This document shows positions 26,583 to 36,486 of a stretch of DNA of 64,000 bases, piece after piece. Origin of the DNA: Chromobacterium sphagni (lineage in GTDB: Bacteria; Pseudomonadota; Gammaproteobacteria; Burkholderiales; Chromobacteriaceae); NCBI RefSeq assembly GCF_001855555.1, contig NZ_MKCT01000001.1, positions 806,001 through 870,000 of the forward strand. The letters run 5' to 3'. The translations under genes were made by a program, and so were the position numbers. Each line of letters begins with the position of its first letter. The first letter of the stretch is position 1. The notes under the pieces were generated by a model that was given only the letters and a program-made list of their open reading frames with translations, did no database searches and was not told the origin of the DNA.

Positions 26583-26639
26583 TAACTTGCCTCCAGGACT
26601 TCCACGCATGGATTCCGCAACTGGACCTGGAGCTAAAAA

Positions 26640-28043
26640 ATGCACAAGCAGCGCGTCTTACTCTTGGCCGTCCTGGCCGCCCTTTCCGGCCTGGCCCTGG
26701 CGGAGGAAGAACCTTCCGTCCCGCCGTCCAGCGATGGCCCGCCGCTGAAAGGCACCAACCAGGCCATTCCCGAGAGCGATGTCTACGACCTGTTGACCAA
26801 ATCGGAAACCACCTTCAGCGCGCTGTATTACGGACGCGATAGGCAGGAAAAACAGCCCAACAACAGCAACGGCGGCGATATCCGCGTCAACGCGCTGAAC
26901 CTGGGACTGAACTTCCGCTCCGGTTACGCCTGGGACAGGCTGGGCTTCGACGCCGCCGCCCATAGCTCCATCCGCCTGACCAAAGGCATCGGTTTTTCCG
27001 AAGTGCTCTACCACGACTACAAGGACATGAGCAATCCGGCGGAAGGCGGCGGCGGCCAGGACAAGAGCGACGCGGTTCTGAGCCAGGCAGCGGTGAAATT
27101 CCGCCAGTCGCCGGACGGCCAGGGCTTCTCCGCCCGCGCTGGCTACACCCCGATCAGCATCGGCACCCTGGGCACCTCCGGCGGTCTGCAATCCCACTCC
27201 TACCGCGGCTTTGAGGGCAAATACAAGCTTGGCGACTTCGAAATCGGCTACGGCTGGGCCGACCAGTTCCGCAACGAATGGGACAACCGCTTCCGCGACA
27301 TGACCAACTCCTGGGAGCAGGGCCGCAGCAGCGGCAGCAATCCGGGCAAGGTGGACTACGTCAACAGCGTCGGCCTGCGCTACGCGCCGGAAAACGCCTT
27401 CGTCGACATCGGCTTCGGCGAAGGCAAGGACTACCGCCGCACCGCGCAGATTGCCGGCTCCTACACCTGGAAGCTGCAGGGCGGCGACAGCCTGACCGGC
27501 GTAGCCTACTACTTCCAAGGTAAGGACGAGGCGCCGCTGGGCCTGCCCAACTCGCAAACCGCCTGGCACGGCAGCGCCAGCCTGGCCTACACCACTGGCG
27601 GCCTCACGCTGCAGGGCGGCGTAGGCAAGAGCCACAACCCGGACGGCGGCGAAGTCAACTTCCGCATGACGCCATACGGCAACAGCGACAACCGCAACTT
27701 CATCCAGACCTGGGGCCAGGACGACGACTTCGTCTGGGATGGCATGAAGGTCATCAAATTGGGCGTCAGCTATGACTTCGCTAAAGCCGGAGTTCCCGGT
27801 CTGACCATGGGCGTCAGCGGCAACTACTCCAACGGCGCATTCAATCCGAACACCAACCGCACCTATACCGTCAAGGAAATCGATGCCAGCGTGGGCTACA
27901 GCGTCCAAAACGGCGCGCTCAAGGGATTCAGCATTGGCGTTTACCCTGGATGGTTCAGAAGCGGAGGATTCTTACAGGCTGGTTACGGCAAAGGCGACCG
28001 CAACGACGTGAAAGTGATCGCTTCTTACAGCAAAACCTTCTGA
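26640..28043 (+). CDS. OprD-family outer-membrane porin, ChiP-like
   Basis: 467 residues. The signal peptide MHKQRVLLLAVLAALSGLALA is cut before EEEPS. The mature protein is an 18-strand-type barrel rich in alternating aromatic and Gly strands, with the OprD-type plug region NLGLNFRSGYAWDRLGFDAAAHSS and YHDYKDMSNPA. It ends in Phe (YSKTF), as required for barrel assembly. OprD relatives include the chitoporins (ChiP) that pass chitooligosaccharides. The cytosolic hexosaminidase and the sugar ABC system downstream favour that substrate. The ATG follows a GGAG. It is the likely first gene of the operon running to 33817. Confidence 0.85.
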   Translation: MHKQRVLLLAVLAALSGLALAEEEPSVPPSSDGPPLKGTNQAIPESDVYDLLTKSETTFSALYYGRDRQEKQPNNSNGGDIRVNALNLGLNFRSGYAWDRLGFDAAAHSSIRLTKGIGFSEVLYHDYKDMSNPAEGGGGQDKSDAVLSQAAVKFRQSPDGQGFSARAGYTPISIGTLGTSGGLQSHSYRGFEGKYKLGDFEIGYGWADQFRNEWDNRFRDMTNSWEQGRSSGSNPGKVDYVNSVGLRYAPENAFVDIGFGEGKDYRRTAQIAGSYTWKLQGGDSLTGVAYYFQGKDEAPLGLPNSQTAWHGSASLAYTTGGLTLQGGVGKSHNPDGGEVNFRMTPYGNSDNRNFIQTWGQDDDFVWDGMKVIKLGVSYDFAKAGVPGLTMGVSGNYSNGAFNPNTNRTYTVKEIDASVGYSVQNGALKGFSIGVYPGWFRSGGFLQAGYGKGDRNDVKVIASYSKTF

Positions 28044-28125
28044 TCCACCAAGTAGCCGGTCTGCCAGTGCCGGCCGCTTCACCCATCGGTTCCGATAAGC
28101 GAAGCCGAAAAGGAGAAACCGCACG

Positions 28126-29382
28126 ATGAAACTGAAGACCCTGAGCCTGTCCCTGCTGATCTTTGCCGGCCTGTCCGCGCCGCTGGCCGCCCTCGCCGCC
28201 GACAAGCCGGTGCTGGAAGTCTGGACCATGAGCCTGTCGCCCAAGTTCGACGGCTATTTCAAGAACATGATCGCCAGATACAACGCCCAGCATCCCGATG
28301 TGGAAGTGAAGTGGACCGACTACCCGTGGGATGTGATCCAGGCCAAGTTCACCGCCGCGGTGGGCGCCGGCAAGCCTCCGGCGCTGGTCAACCTCAATGT
28401 GCCCTGGGCTTACGACTACCAGCAGGAGGGCCTGATCCAGCCGCTGGACGGCCTGATAGACAAGGGCCAGTACGTCGCCGGCGCGCTGAAGGACATCACC
28501 TTCAACGGCAAGGTCTACGCCTTCCCGCACTACAACGGCGCCAACGTCATCGCCTACAACGCCGCGCTGTTCAAGAAAGCCGGGCTCGATCCCAACAAGC
28601 CCCCCAAGTCCTTCGACGAAGAACTGGCCTACGCCAAAACCATCAAGGCCAGGACCGGCGTCGCCGGCTTCGCGCCGACGCTGGGCCCCACCAAGATCGA
28701 GGCGCTGCTGATGCAGAATGGCCTGGAAGTGGTGAAGGACGGCAAACCGGCCTTCACCAGCCCGGCCCACGTCGCCTTCGTCAAGAAGCTGGCCGACGCC
28801 TACAAATCCGGCGCGCTGTTGAAAGACAACCTGTTCGCCCAGGACAACTTCCAGGTGGCGATGGCCGCCTACAACGGCGGCCGGCTGGCGATGCTGGAAT
28901 CGACGCCGACCACGCTGACCCGGGTGCGCGACGAAGCGCCCAAGCTGTACCGCGACACCCGCGTCGCCGCCGCGCCGCTGGGCCCCACCGGCATCGCCGC
29001 CGGCGGCTGGATGTTCAACTTCGCGGTGGCGCGCAATGTGGACAAGGCGCTGCTGCCGGAAATCGGCAAGTTCGGCAATTACCTGACCAACGCCGACAAC
29101 CAGCTGGCCTTCGCCAAGCTGGCCGGCACCCTGCCCACCGCCCGCAAGGCGGCGCAAGACCCGCACTTCCAGCAGGTGGCCGGCAACGCCGGCGCGGCCG
29201 AGCGCGCGGTGGGCATCGCCGCCGCCAACCTGGACAAGACCCGCACCCTGTTCCTGTCGGTGAAGAACGCCGACGTGCTGTCGGCCCGACTCGCGGCGGC
29301 GGTGGAAAAAGCGGTGACCGGACGACAGGACGCCAAGCAGGCGCTGGACGAGGCCGCCGCCTACTGGAACGGCAAGCTGTAA
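28126..29382 (+). CDS. Carbohydrate ABC transporter solute-binding protein
   Basis: 418 residues, periplasmic, solute-binding family 1. A signal peptide is cut near residue 24 (PLAALAADK). VLEVWTMSLSPKFDGYFKNM and FPHYNGANVIAYNAALFKKAGL are the usual lobe segments, and GGWMFNFAVARN is typical of oligosaccharide binders. The residues lining the cleft cannot be read by eye. It is 82 bases after the porin and 66 before the permease, in one transcription unit. AAGGAG lies upstream of the ATG. Confidence 0.9.
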   Translation: MKLKTLSLSLLIFAGLSAPLAALAADKPVLEVWTMSLSPKFDGYFKNMIARYNAQHPDVEVKWTDYPWDVIQAKFTAAVGAGKPPALVNLNVPWAYDYQQEGLIQPLDGLIDKGQYVAGALKDITFNGKVYAFPHYNGANVIAYNAALFKKAGLDPNKPPKSFDEELAYAKTIKARTGVAGFAPTLGPTKIEALLMQNGLEVVKDGKPAFTSPAHVAFVKKLADAYKSGALLKDNLFAQDNFQVAMAAYNGGRLAMLESTPTTLTRVRDEAPKLYRDTRVAAAPLGPTGIAAGGWMFNFAVARNVDKALLPEIGKFGNYLTNADNQLAFAKLAGTLPTARKAAQDPHFQQVAGNAGAAERAVGIAAANLDKTRTLFLSVKNADVLSARLAAAVEKAVTGRQDAKQALDEAAAYWNGKL

Positions 29383-29448
29383 GCGCGACTCGCGCCCGCC
29401 GCCGGCAATGGCGGCGGGCAGTCATCAATCCGCCCGATGGAGCCCGCC

Positions 29449-30318
29449 ATGCGCAAACCACGCAAAACCACGCTGCAAGCCTATCTGTTCCTGGCGCCGG
29501 CGCTCGCGCTGATGCTGCTGTTCTCGTTCTGGCCGGTGGGCTTCGGCTCGGTGCTGGCCTTCACCCGCTACAACCTGATAGACGCGCCGCAATGGGTGGG
29601 CTGGGACAATTTCCGCGAGCTGTTCGCCGACGAGCTATTCATAGTTGCCTTGAAGAATTCGGCGCTGTACCTGCTGGTGGTGCCGGCGATCCAGGTGCTG
29701 GCCATGCTGCTGGCGGTGCTGGTCAACAACAAGCTGCCCGGCATCAAGCTGTTCCGCGCCGCCTACTACCTGCCGGTGGTCACCTCGGTGTCGGCGATAG
29801 GCATCATCTGGAACTTCATGTACACCGAGGACGGCGTGCTCAACGCCGCGCTGCGGTGGCTGCATCTGATCAACAGCCCGGTGGGCTGGCTCAGCGACGA
29901 CCACATCGCGCTGTTCGCGGTGATGTTCATCACCGTCTGGCGCGGCATAGGCTGGTATATGGTGCTGTACCTGGCCGGCCTGCAAGCCATTCCCGCCGAT
30001 CTGCACGAGGCCGCGCAACTGGACGGCGCCGGCCGCTGGCAGCGCTTCTGGCGCATCACCATGCCCTTGCTGGCTCCCACCATCCTGCTGTGCTCGATGA
30101 TGTCGGTGCTGGCGGCGGTGAAGGCGTTTGAAGAAGTGCAGATCCTGACCAAGGGCGGGCCGATGCAGTCCACCTACACCGCGCTGTTCTATGCCTACGA
30201 GTTCGGCATCAAGTCGCTGAACTTCGGCCGCGCGCTCGCCGCCAGCCTGGTGATGTCGCTGTTCTGCATTCTGCTGGCCTGGCTCAACTTCCGTTATCTG
30301 CAACCGCGCGAGCGCTGA
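29449..30318 (+). CDS. Sugar ABC transporter permease, MalF/UgpA type
   Basis: 289 residues, six transmembrane helices. The EAA loop that docks the ATPase is seen in EAAQLDGAGRWQRFWRITMPLL near residues 185-206. The ATG at 29449 has TGGAG six bases ahead, while the ATG at 29437 overlaps this ribosome site, so the shorter form is preferred. It pairs with the second permease 10 bases downstream and with the ATPase at 32696. Confidence 0.9.
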   Translation: MRKPRKTTLQAYLFLAPALALMLLFSFWPVGFGSVLAFTRYNLIDAPQWVGWDNFRELFADELFIVALKNSALYLLVVPAIQVLAMLLAVLVNNKLPGIKLFRAAYYLPVVTSVSAIGIIWNFMYTEDGVLNAALRWLHLINSPVGWLSDDHIALFAVMFITVWRGIGWYMVLYLAGLQAIPADLHEAAQLDGAGRWQRFWRITMPLLAPTILLCSMMSVLAAVKAFEEVQILTKGGPMQSTYTALFYAYEFGIKSLNFGRALAASLVMSLFCILLAWLNFRYLQPRER

Positions 30319-30327
30319 GGAGACGCC

Positions 30328-31188
30328 ATGACCGCCATTACCCTGCCCGCAGCCCGCCGCGCCGTCCCGCGGCTGAACCAGCTGGCCAACCGCGCGCTGC
30401 ACTACCTGGCGCTGGCCGCGATAGCCCTGATCACTGTCTACCCGTTCTGGTGGACGCTGATCACCGCGCTGTCCAGCGACGGCGACGTGTTCAGCTTTCC
30501 GCCGGCGCTACTGCCCACCGCTCCGTCGCTGGCCAATTTCCGCGAAGCGGCGGACAGCATCGATCTGCTGGCCTTCTTCCGCAACTCCATCGCCATCACC
30601 GCGCTGAGCGTGGCCGGCACGCTGCTGGTGAGCGCGCTGGCCGCCTATCCGCTGGCCAGGATGCGCTTTCCCGGCCGCAAGCTGGTGTTCGGCGCCATCC
30701 TGGCCACCATGATCCTGCCCAGCGAGGTCAATTTCCTGGTCAACTTCATCACCGTGTCCAAGCTGCAGCTCACCGACAGCTACAGCGGGGTGGTGCTGCC
30801 GACGCTGGCCGGCGCGGTGGGCATCTTCCTGATGAAGCAGGCGTTCGAAGCGGTGCCGCAGGACCTGATAGACGCGGCGCGGGTGGACGGCGCCGGCGAA
30901 TGGCAGATCTTCTGGAAGATCATGCTGCCGCTGTCGCGCCCGGCGCTGGCGGCGCTGACCATCCTCACCACGGTGTCGGCGTGGAACCAATACATCTGGC
31001 CGTCCATCGTGATGTCCAGCCCGGACAAGTTTCCGCTGTCGGTGGGCGTGCTCTACCTCGCCGGCGCCTTCAGCTTCAAGACCCGGGTGGTGGCGGCCGG
31101 CGCGGTGCTGACCGTGCTGCCCATCCTGATCGTCTTCCTGTTCACCCAGCGCTATTTCCTGCGCGGTTTCGATGGAGCCGTCAAATGA
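30328..31188 (+). CDS. Sugar ABC transporter permease, MalG/UgpE type
   Basis: 286 residues, inner membrane, six helices. The EAA-type loop is DAARVDGAGEWQIFWKIMLPL near residues 186-206. Its stop overlaps the hexosaminidase start in an ATGA junction, a sign of coupled translation. GGAG lies upstream of the ATG. It works as a heterodimer with the preceding permease. Confidence 0.9.
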   Translation: MTAITLPAARRAVPRLNQLANRALHYLALAAIALITVYPFWWTLITALSSDGDVFSFPPALLPTAPSLANFREAADSIDLLAFFRNSIAITALSVAGTLLVSALAAYPLARMRFPGRKLVFGAILATMILPSEVNFLVNFITVSKLQLTDSYSGVVLPTLAGAVGIFLMKQAFEAVPQDLIDAARVDGAGEWQIFWKIMLPLSRPALAALTILTTVSAWNQYIWPSIVMSSPDKFPLSVGVLYLAGAFSFKTRVVAAGAVLTVLPILIVFLFTQRYFLRGFDGAVK

Positions 31189-32693
31189 GCCTGCCCCCGC
31201 AACAACTGACCGGCCGCTGCCTGATGGTGGACCTGCCCGGCCCGGAATTGTCCCGCGAGGACGCCGCCCGGCTGCAAAAGCTGCAGGTACGCGCCGTCTG
31301 CCTGTTCCGCCGCAACGTGCCGGACGCCGCCCGCGCCCGCCAATTGGTGGCTGACCTCAAATCCGCGCTGGGCGACGACATCCTGATCGGCCTGGATCAG
31401 GAAGGCGGCGCGGTGATGCGCACGCAGTTCCTGCCACAGGCGCCGTCAGCGATGGCGCTGGCGGCGGCGGACGATGCGGCGCTGAGCCGCGAGGTCGGCG
31501 CGGCGGTGGCGCGCGGGCTGAAGAGCCTGGGCGTCAACTGGAACTTCGCGCCGGTGCTGGATCTCAACAACAACCCGGCCAATCCGGTGATAGGCGAACG
31601 CTCCTTCGGCGCCGATCCGGCGCGCGCCGCCCTGCTGGCGCGCGCCTGGATGGATGGCCACCTGGCCGAGGGCGTGGCCTGCTGCGTCAAGCACTTCCCC
31701 GGCCACGGCGACACCCATACCGACTCCCACCTCGACCTGCCGGTGGTGGACAAGCCGCAGGCCGAGCTGCGCGACTACGAACTGGCGCCGTTCCAGGCGC
31801 TGGCCGGCCACGCGCCGGCGCTGATGAGCGCCCACATCCGCTTCCCCGCCCTGGATACCGAGTGGCCGGCCACGCTGTCGCCGGCCATCCTCACCGGCCT
31901 GCTGCGCCGCGAGCTGGGCTACCGCGGCGTCGCCATCACCGACGCGCTGAACATGAAGGCGATACGCGAGCGCTGGGGCCAGGCCTTCGGTGCGGTACAA
32001 ACGCTGAAAGCCGGCGCCGACCTGGCGCTGGTGCTGCAATTCGCCGACGAAATGCAACACAGTGCCGACGCGGTGGCGGCGGCGCTGGCAAGCGGCGAGC
32101 TGGCAACCGCTAGGCTGATCGAAGCCAGCGAGCGGGTGGACGCGCTGATCCGCCGCTTCCCCAGCCGCGCCGACGCGCCCTACCGCGCCGAACAGCGCGC
32201 CGCCGACGAAGCGCTGTTCGCCGAAGCCTGGCAGCGCGCGCTCACCGCCCACGGCCCGCTGCCAACGTTGCCGGCAGGCCGGCGGCTGCGGCTGGTGGTG
32301 CAGGACCAGGCGCCGTCCGACGGCGTGTCGGAAGAAGGCCTGGCGGCGGACCGGCTGATCGCCGCGCTATCGCGGCGCCACGCGCTGGAGGTGGTGCGCT
32401 TCGAGCGACGCGAAGCGCTGCACTGGGACACGCTGCCCCAGGACGGCCTGTACACCGTGCTGGCCTCCACCACGCGTGAGCGCTACGGCGCGCGCGAGCG
32501 GCAAAGCTGGAAACCGGACTTGCATATGGCATTATGGAACCCGTACGCCGCCGCCGACATCGCCGCGCCGGCGCTGATCAGCTACGGCTTCGCCGACGCC
32601 GCGCTCGACGCGGCCAGCCGCTGCCTGGCCGGCGACGCCATCGCCGCCGGCCGGCTGCCGGTGCAGCTTGGCGCCCCCTATCAGGAGCAATGA
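31185..32693 (+). CDS. Glycoside hydrolase family 3 beta-N-acetylhexosaminidase
   Basis: 502 residues, no signal peptide, so cytosolic. The N-terminal 340 residues are NagZ-like. The KHFPGHGDTHTDSH motif at 169-182 carries the His-Asp general acid/base pair of GH3 hexosaminidases, and ITDALNM puts the nucleophile at about Asp253. NagZ proper is about 340 residues; this one has an extra alpha/beta domain of about 150 residues, as in two-domain Gram-positive and catabolic enzymes. It is likely to split imported chitobiose or chitooligosaccharides rather than recycle peptidoglycan. It overlaps the upstream permease by four bases, and its stop overlaps the ATPase region. Confidence 0.88.
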   Translation: MSLPPQQLTGRCLMVDLPGPELSREDAARLQKLQVRAVCLFRRNVPDAARARQLVADLKSALGDDILIGLDQEGGAVMRTQFLPQAPSAMALAAADDAALSREVGAAVARGLKSLGVNWNFAPVLDLNNNPANPVIGERSFGADPARAALLARAWMDGHLAEGVACCVKHFPGHGDTHTDSHLDLPVVDKPQAELRDYELAPFQALAGHAPALMSAHIRFPALDTEWPATLSPAILTGLLRRELGYRGVAITDALNMKAIRERWGQAFGAVQTLKAGADLALVLQFADEMQHSADAVAAALASGELATARLIEASERVDALIRRFPSRADAPYRAEQRAADEALFAEAWQRALTAHGPLPTLPAGRRLRLVVQDQAPSDGVSEEGLAADRLIAALSRRHALEVVRFERREALHWDTLPQDGLYTVLASTTRERYGARERQSWKPDLHMALWNPYAAADIAAPALISYGFADAALDAASRCLAGDAIAAGRLPVQLGAPYQEQ

Positions 32694-32695
32694 AG

Positions 32696-33817
32696 ATGTC
32701 CCGACTGTCACTGAAAAACATCCACAAAGCCTACGACGACGGCAACGCGGTGATCCACGATGTCAGCCTGGACATCCGCGATGGCGAGTTCATGGTGTTC
32801 GTCGGTCCATCCGGCTGCGGCAAATCGACGATGATGCGCATGATCGCCGGGCTGGAGGAGATCAGCGCCGGCGAGTTGCGGATAGACGACAAGCTGGCCA
32901 ACGACATCGAGCCAGCCAAACGCGGCGTGGCGATGGTGTTCCAGAGCTACGCGCTGTACCCGCACATGACGGTGCGCGGCAATATGGCCTTCAGCCTGAA
33001 ACTGGCCGGCAAGAGCAAGGCCGAGATCGACGCCGCGGTGAGCCGCGCCGCGCGGACGCTGCAGATCGAACACCTGCTGGAGCGCAAGCCCAAGGCGCTG
33101 TCCGGCGGCCAGCGCCAGCGCGTCGCCATCGGCCGCGCCATCGTCAGGAAACCCGGCGTGTTCCTGTTCGACGAGCCGCTGTCCAATCTGGACGCCGCGC
33201 TCAGGGTGCAGATGCGGATAGAGTTGGCGCGGCTGCACAAGGAGCTGGGCAGCACCATGATTTATGTCACCCACGACCAGGTGGAAGCGATGACCATGGG
33301 CGACCGCATCGCGGTATTCAACGCCGGCCGCATCGAACAGGTGGGCACGCCGCTGGAGCTGTACAACCGCCCGGCCAACCGCTTCGTCGCCGGCTTCCTG
33401 GGCTCCCCCAGAATGAACTTCATCCCGGCGCGCGCGCTGCAGCAACAGGCCGCCGGCCTGGAGCTGGAACTGCCCGGCGGCTACCGGCTGGCGCTGCCCT
33501 TCGGCGACGGCGACGGCGGCGACGGCGCGGCGACGCTGGGCGTGCGCGCCGAGCATCTGTTCTTCGCCGAATCCGGCCTGCCGGTGACGGTGCAGTTGGT
33601 AGAGCACCTGGGCGACCAGCAGATCGTCTACGCGCTGTGTGAAGGGGTCGGCGAGCCGATCGCGGTGAAGCTGCCCGGCCACGAGGCCGAACCGGCGCTG
33701 GGCAGCCGCCGCCACCTGGCGCTGGATCCGCGCCACTGCCAAGTGTTCGACCAGAAGGGCCGGGCGCTGCCGCGGCTGGACCTTACCCAGCAGGCCGAAC
33801 CGGCCCTGGCCTTGTAA
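32696..33817 (+). CDS. Sugar ABC transporter ATPase, UgpC/MsmX type
   Basis: 373 residues. Walker A GPSGCGKST is near residues 37-45, the signature LSGGQ at 135-139 and Walker B FLFDEPLSNLD at 157-166. The C-terminal TOBE-like domain (about 240-350) is typical of MalK/UgpC proteins that serve carbohydrate importers. I chose the ATG at 32696 because AGGAG lies eight bases ahead; an ATG at 32690 overlaps the hexosaminidase stop but is too close to that site. Last gene of the carbohydrate operon. Confidence 0.93.
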   Translation: MSRLSLKNIHKAYDDGNAVIHDVSLDIRDGEFMVFVGPSGCGKSTMMRMIAGLEEISAGELRIDDKLANDIEPAKRGVAMVFQSYALYPHMTVRGNMAFSLKLAGKSKAEIDAAVSRAARTLQIEHLLERKPKALSGGQRQRVAIGRAIVRKPGVFLFDEPLSNLDAALRVQMRIELARLHKELGSTMIYVTHDQVEAMTMGDRIAVFNAGRIEQVGTPLELYNRPANRFVAGFLGSPRMNFIPARALQQQAAGLELELPGGYRLALPFGDGDGGDGAATLGVRAEHLFFAESGLPVTVQLVEHLGDQQIVYALCEGVGEPIAVKLPGHEAEPALGSRRHLALDPRHCQVFDQKGRALPRLDLTQQAEPALAL

Positions 33818-34053
33818 ACCTCAGGGCGGGGCCGCGCCCCGCTCTTATCCACAACCGGCGTCGAACGCTGAACTTATCCACACCGCCTCCGTCCACACCG
33901 CGCCCGCCGAGTTCCGCTTCACCAAACCGCCTCCGCCGCGTCCATGCCCGGACGGTCGTCATCGGGAAATAATTGAAATGATTAAGTATTTCTTCGTAAC
34001 CGACCGGCAACTGCCCTACAACTAGAGCAGGATGTTTTGTACGGAGCGTCGCA

Positions 34054-35676
34054 ATGAATCGCCAAACCTCGCTAGCCCGGCAACTGGCACTGATCGTTGC
34101 CCTGGTGATCGGCATCCTGCTGGCCACCTCGGTTTTCTCCCTGTTCCAATTGTGGGGAGGCATCCGCGAGTTCCGCGACCAGGTGGGCGCCGACCAGCGC
34201 AGCATGCAGCAGGTGCTGACCATGCAGGTGGACTTCAAGAAGCAGGTGCAGGAATGGAAAGACACGCTGCTGCGCGGCCAGGACCCGGCCAAACTGGCCA
34301 AATACTGGAACAATTTCCAGCAGCGCGAGCAGCAGGTTCGCGACGAAGGCAACAGACTGGCGGCCTCGGTCTCCGACCCGCAGGCGCAGCAGCTGCTGCA
34401 GCAATTCGTCGCCGCCCACCAGAAGATGGGCGACGACTACCGCAAGGGCCTGGACGCGTTCAAACAGGCGGCAGGCGACGCCAAGGTGGGCGACAAGCAG
34501 GTTGCCGGCATGGACCGCCCGCCCACCGAGCTGCTGACCCAGGCCAGCGACTTGCTGAGCAAACGCGCCCAGGCCACCGCGGCCAACGCCGTGGAGCGCG
34601 CGAACGGCGCGCTGTGGCGGGTGGCCATCGCCATGGCGCTGGGCACGGTGCTGGGCATCGTCTTTTTCCTGTACTACGTCAACCGCACCATCATCGCGCG
34701 CGCGCAGCGGCTGGTGGAGGACCTGACCTTGCTGGCGCAGGGCAATTTCACCCGCCCCTGCGTCAGCGGACGGATGGATGAGATCGGCCAGATCGCCGCC
34801 TGCAGCGAAACCGTGCGCGTCAACCTGGGCGCGCTGATCCGCGAGCTGATCAACGCCGCCAGGGAGGTCAGCGACACCAGCCAGGAACTGAGCCGCGCCG
34901 CGCACACGCTCGCCCATGGCGCGGAAACGCAGAACGACGCCATCTCCAGCAACGCGGCTTCGCTGGAGCAGATGGCCACCAGCATAGACACCATCGCCGA
35001 CCAGACCGCGCGCATCAGCCAGGACTCGGACACCAGCGCGCAAAAGACCCGCGACGGCCTGGACGAAGTCACCCGGCTGCACCAGCAGGCCGAGGTGATA
35101 GACAAGGTGATGGGCCAGGTGGACGACGCTTCGCAGGCCTTCCAGCACAGCACCCAGTCCATCGGCCAACTGACCAATCAGATCAAGGACATCGCCGAAC
35201 AGACCAATCTGCTGGCGCTGAACGCGGCGATAGAAGCGGCGCGCGCCGGCGAACAGGGCCGCGGCTTCGCGGTGGTGGCCGACGAGGTGCGCAAGCTGGC
35301 GGAAAACTCGGCCAAGGCCGCCAGCGAGATCAAGAATGTGACCGAACAGCTGAACCAGGGCGCGCAATCGGTCGGCAACACGGTGCAGAACGGCATTTCC
35401 GCCACCCGGCAGAGCCGCGGCACCATGGAAGTGGTGATGGGCAATCTGCAGGCCGCCAACGACAGCGTGCATGAAGCCAACGGCGGCGTCGTCCAGATCC
35501 GCGACGCCATCGCCGAGCAGAAGGCCGTCTGCAACAGCATCGCCCAGCGCTTTGAAACCGTGGCGCAGATGGTGGCGGACAATTCGCAGTCCGCCATCGA
35601 ACTGCGCGGCACCGTGGTCAGCCTGAGCTCGCTGGCCGAGCGCATGCAAACCATGGTCGGCAAGTTCCGGCTATAG
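34054..35676 (+). CDS. Methyl-accepting chemotaxis protein
   Basis: 540 residues. TM1 is near residues 10-30. A periplasmic helical domain of about 160 residues, rich in Gln and Lys, follows, then TM2 near 190-212. The HAMP region and signalling tip [20 protein letters not shown] (residues about 385-404) match the chemoreceptor at 24503. No tether pentapeptide is present. AT-rich DNA and two perfect TTATCCACA sequences (33845, 33874) lie upstream. Its stop overlaps the stop of the convergent B3/B4 gene by six bases. Ligand unknown; proximity to the sugar locus suggests a related cue. Confidence 0.9.
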   Translation: MNRQTSLARQLALIVALVIGILLATSVFSLFQLWGGIREFRDQVGADQRSMQQVLTMQVDFKKQVQEWKDTLLRGQDPAKLAKYWNNFQQREQQVRDEGNRLAASVSDPQAQQLLQQFVAAHQKMGDDYRKGLDAFKQAAGDAKVGDKQVAGMDRPPTELLTQASDLLSKRAQATAANAVERANGALWRVAIAMALGTVLGIVFFLYYVNRTIIARAQRLVEDLTLLAQGNFTRPCVSGRMDEIGQIAACSETVRVNLGALIRELINAAREVSDTSQELSRAAHTLAHGAETQNDAISSNAASLEQMATSIDTIADQTARISQDSDTSAQKTRDGLDEVTRLHQQAEVIDKVMGQVDDASQAFQHSTQSIGQLTNQIKDIAEQTNLLALNAAIEAARAGEQGRGFAVVADEVRKLAENSAKAASEIKNVTEQLNQGAQSVGNTVQNGISATRQSRGTMEVVMGNLQAANDSVHEANGGVVQIRDAIAEQKAVCNSIAQRFETVAQMVADNSQSAIELRGTVVSLSSLAERMQTMVGKFRL

Positions 35677-36327
35677 CCGGAACAGCGGCTGCCGCGCATC
35701 CAGGCGGAAGCGCTGCAGCCGGCCGGCGTGCGGCCGCAGCCGCGCCTCCAGCCAGTCCATGCCCGCCTCGCCGTCCGGGAAGTCCGCATCCGGCCGTTCG
35801 CTGACGAACACCGCGTCGCGGCTTCGCTCCGTCAGCTTGAAGCGGTCGGACTCCAGCCAGTTCAGACAGCGGCACACCACCTGGCGCCCGCCGCCCAGCC
35901 AGACCGCCTCGCCCGGCTGCGGGTTTTCCGCCTCGTCCCTGCCCAGCGGCAGGAAGGGTTCGTCGCCCAAGGCCAGGTCCAGCGCCAATTCTCCGCCCAA
36001 CGCACGGATGTCCTCGCCGCCGAACGGGGCCAAGCTAATCAGCGACGCCTGGTTGTACAAATCCACCAAGGGCAGGATGCTGCGCAGCTTGTCTTTCCGC
36101 ACCGCCTTCACCAGGTATTCCAGCGAGCAGCGCGCCTTCTTGTCCCCCGGCAGCTCCAGATACAGCTGTTTCCAGCGCAGCAGCAGCGCGTCGACGTCGC
36201 GTTCGGTGTCGACCAGCGCCGGCAGCAAGGGCGGCAAGGCGGCGCTGTCGATATCAAGCGCGATCAGCCCGGCCACCCGCATCTGCGGCAAGCGGCCCAA
36301 TAGGCGGGGAGTGAGGGATATCTGCAT
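35671..36327 (-). CDS. B3/B4 domain protein
   Basis: 218 residues with the B3/B4 fold found in the beta chain of phenylalanyl-tRNA synthetase and in free-standing proteins thought to edit or bind t[46 protein letters not shown] near residues 65-107 is the recognisable core. The C-terminal third ([13 protein letters not shown]) forms the last strands. Role unproven. AGGAG lies seven bases before the ATG. It converges on the chemoreceptor with a six-base overlap of stops. Confidence 0.82.
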   Translation of the reverse strand: MQISLTPRLLGRLPQMRVAGLIALDIDSAALPPLLPALVDTERDVDALLLRWKQLYLELPGDKKARCSLEYLVKAVRKDKLRSILPLVDLYNQASLISLAPFGGEDIRALGGELALDLALGDEPFLPLGRDEAENPQPGEAVWLGGGRQVVCRCLNWLESDRFKLTERSRDAVFVSERPDADFPDGEAGMDWLEARLRPHAGRLQRFRLDARQPLFRL

Positions 36328-36486
36328 GCGGCGCTCCTGGCGAATCTGGGGGGGACCATGCTAAACAAGGCGCGGCCGCCAGGGAAACGACTTGTGCTAA
36401 TGGGGCATTAGCGGGCGACGAAATCTGCAAGACCGGCGGAACCCAAGCGCAGACACTGCGGCTATCAATCCGCGAAGGGCTTTGTC

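Larger units (their letters stand above)
26204..26639. other. AT-rich regulatory gap before the porin gene
   Basis: 436 bases with no gene. It holds a 13-base-pair hairpin right after the chemoreceptor (26208-26241), then a strongly AT-rich stretch from 26330 to 26480 unlike the surrounding DNA, then three phased ACCA repeats (26553-26582). This is the likely promoter region of the carbohydrate operon. Confidence 0.6.

Noticed and set aside
33845-33882. Two TTATCCACA boxes before the chemoreceptor at 34054 as another origin
   Set aside because: Only two boxes, GC-rich surroundings and no AT-rich unwinding stretch or evident strand-composition change there. More likely DnaA regulatory or chance sites.
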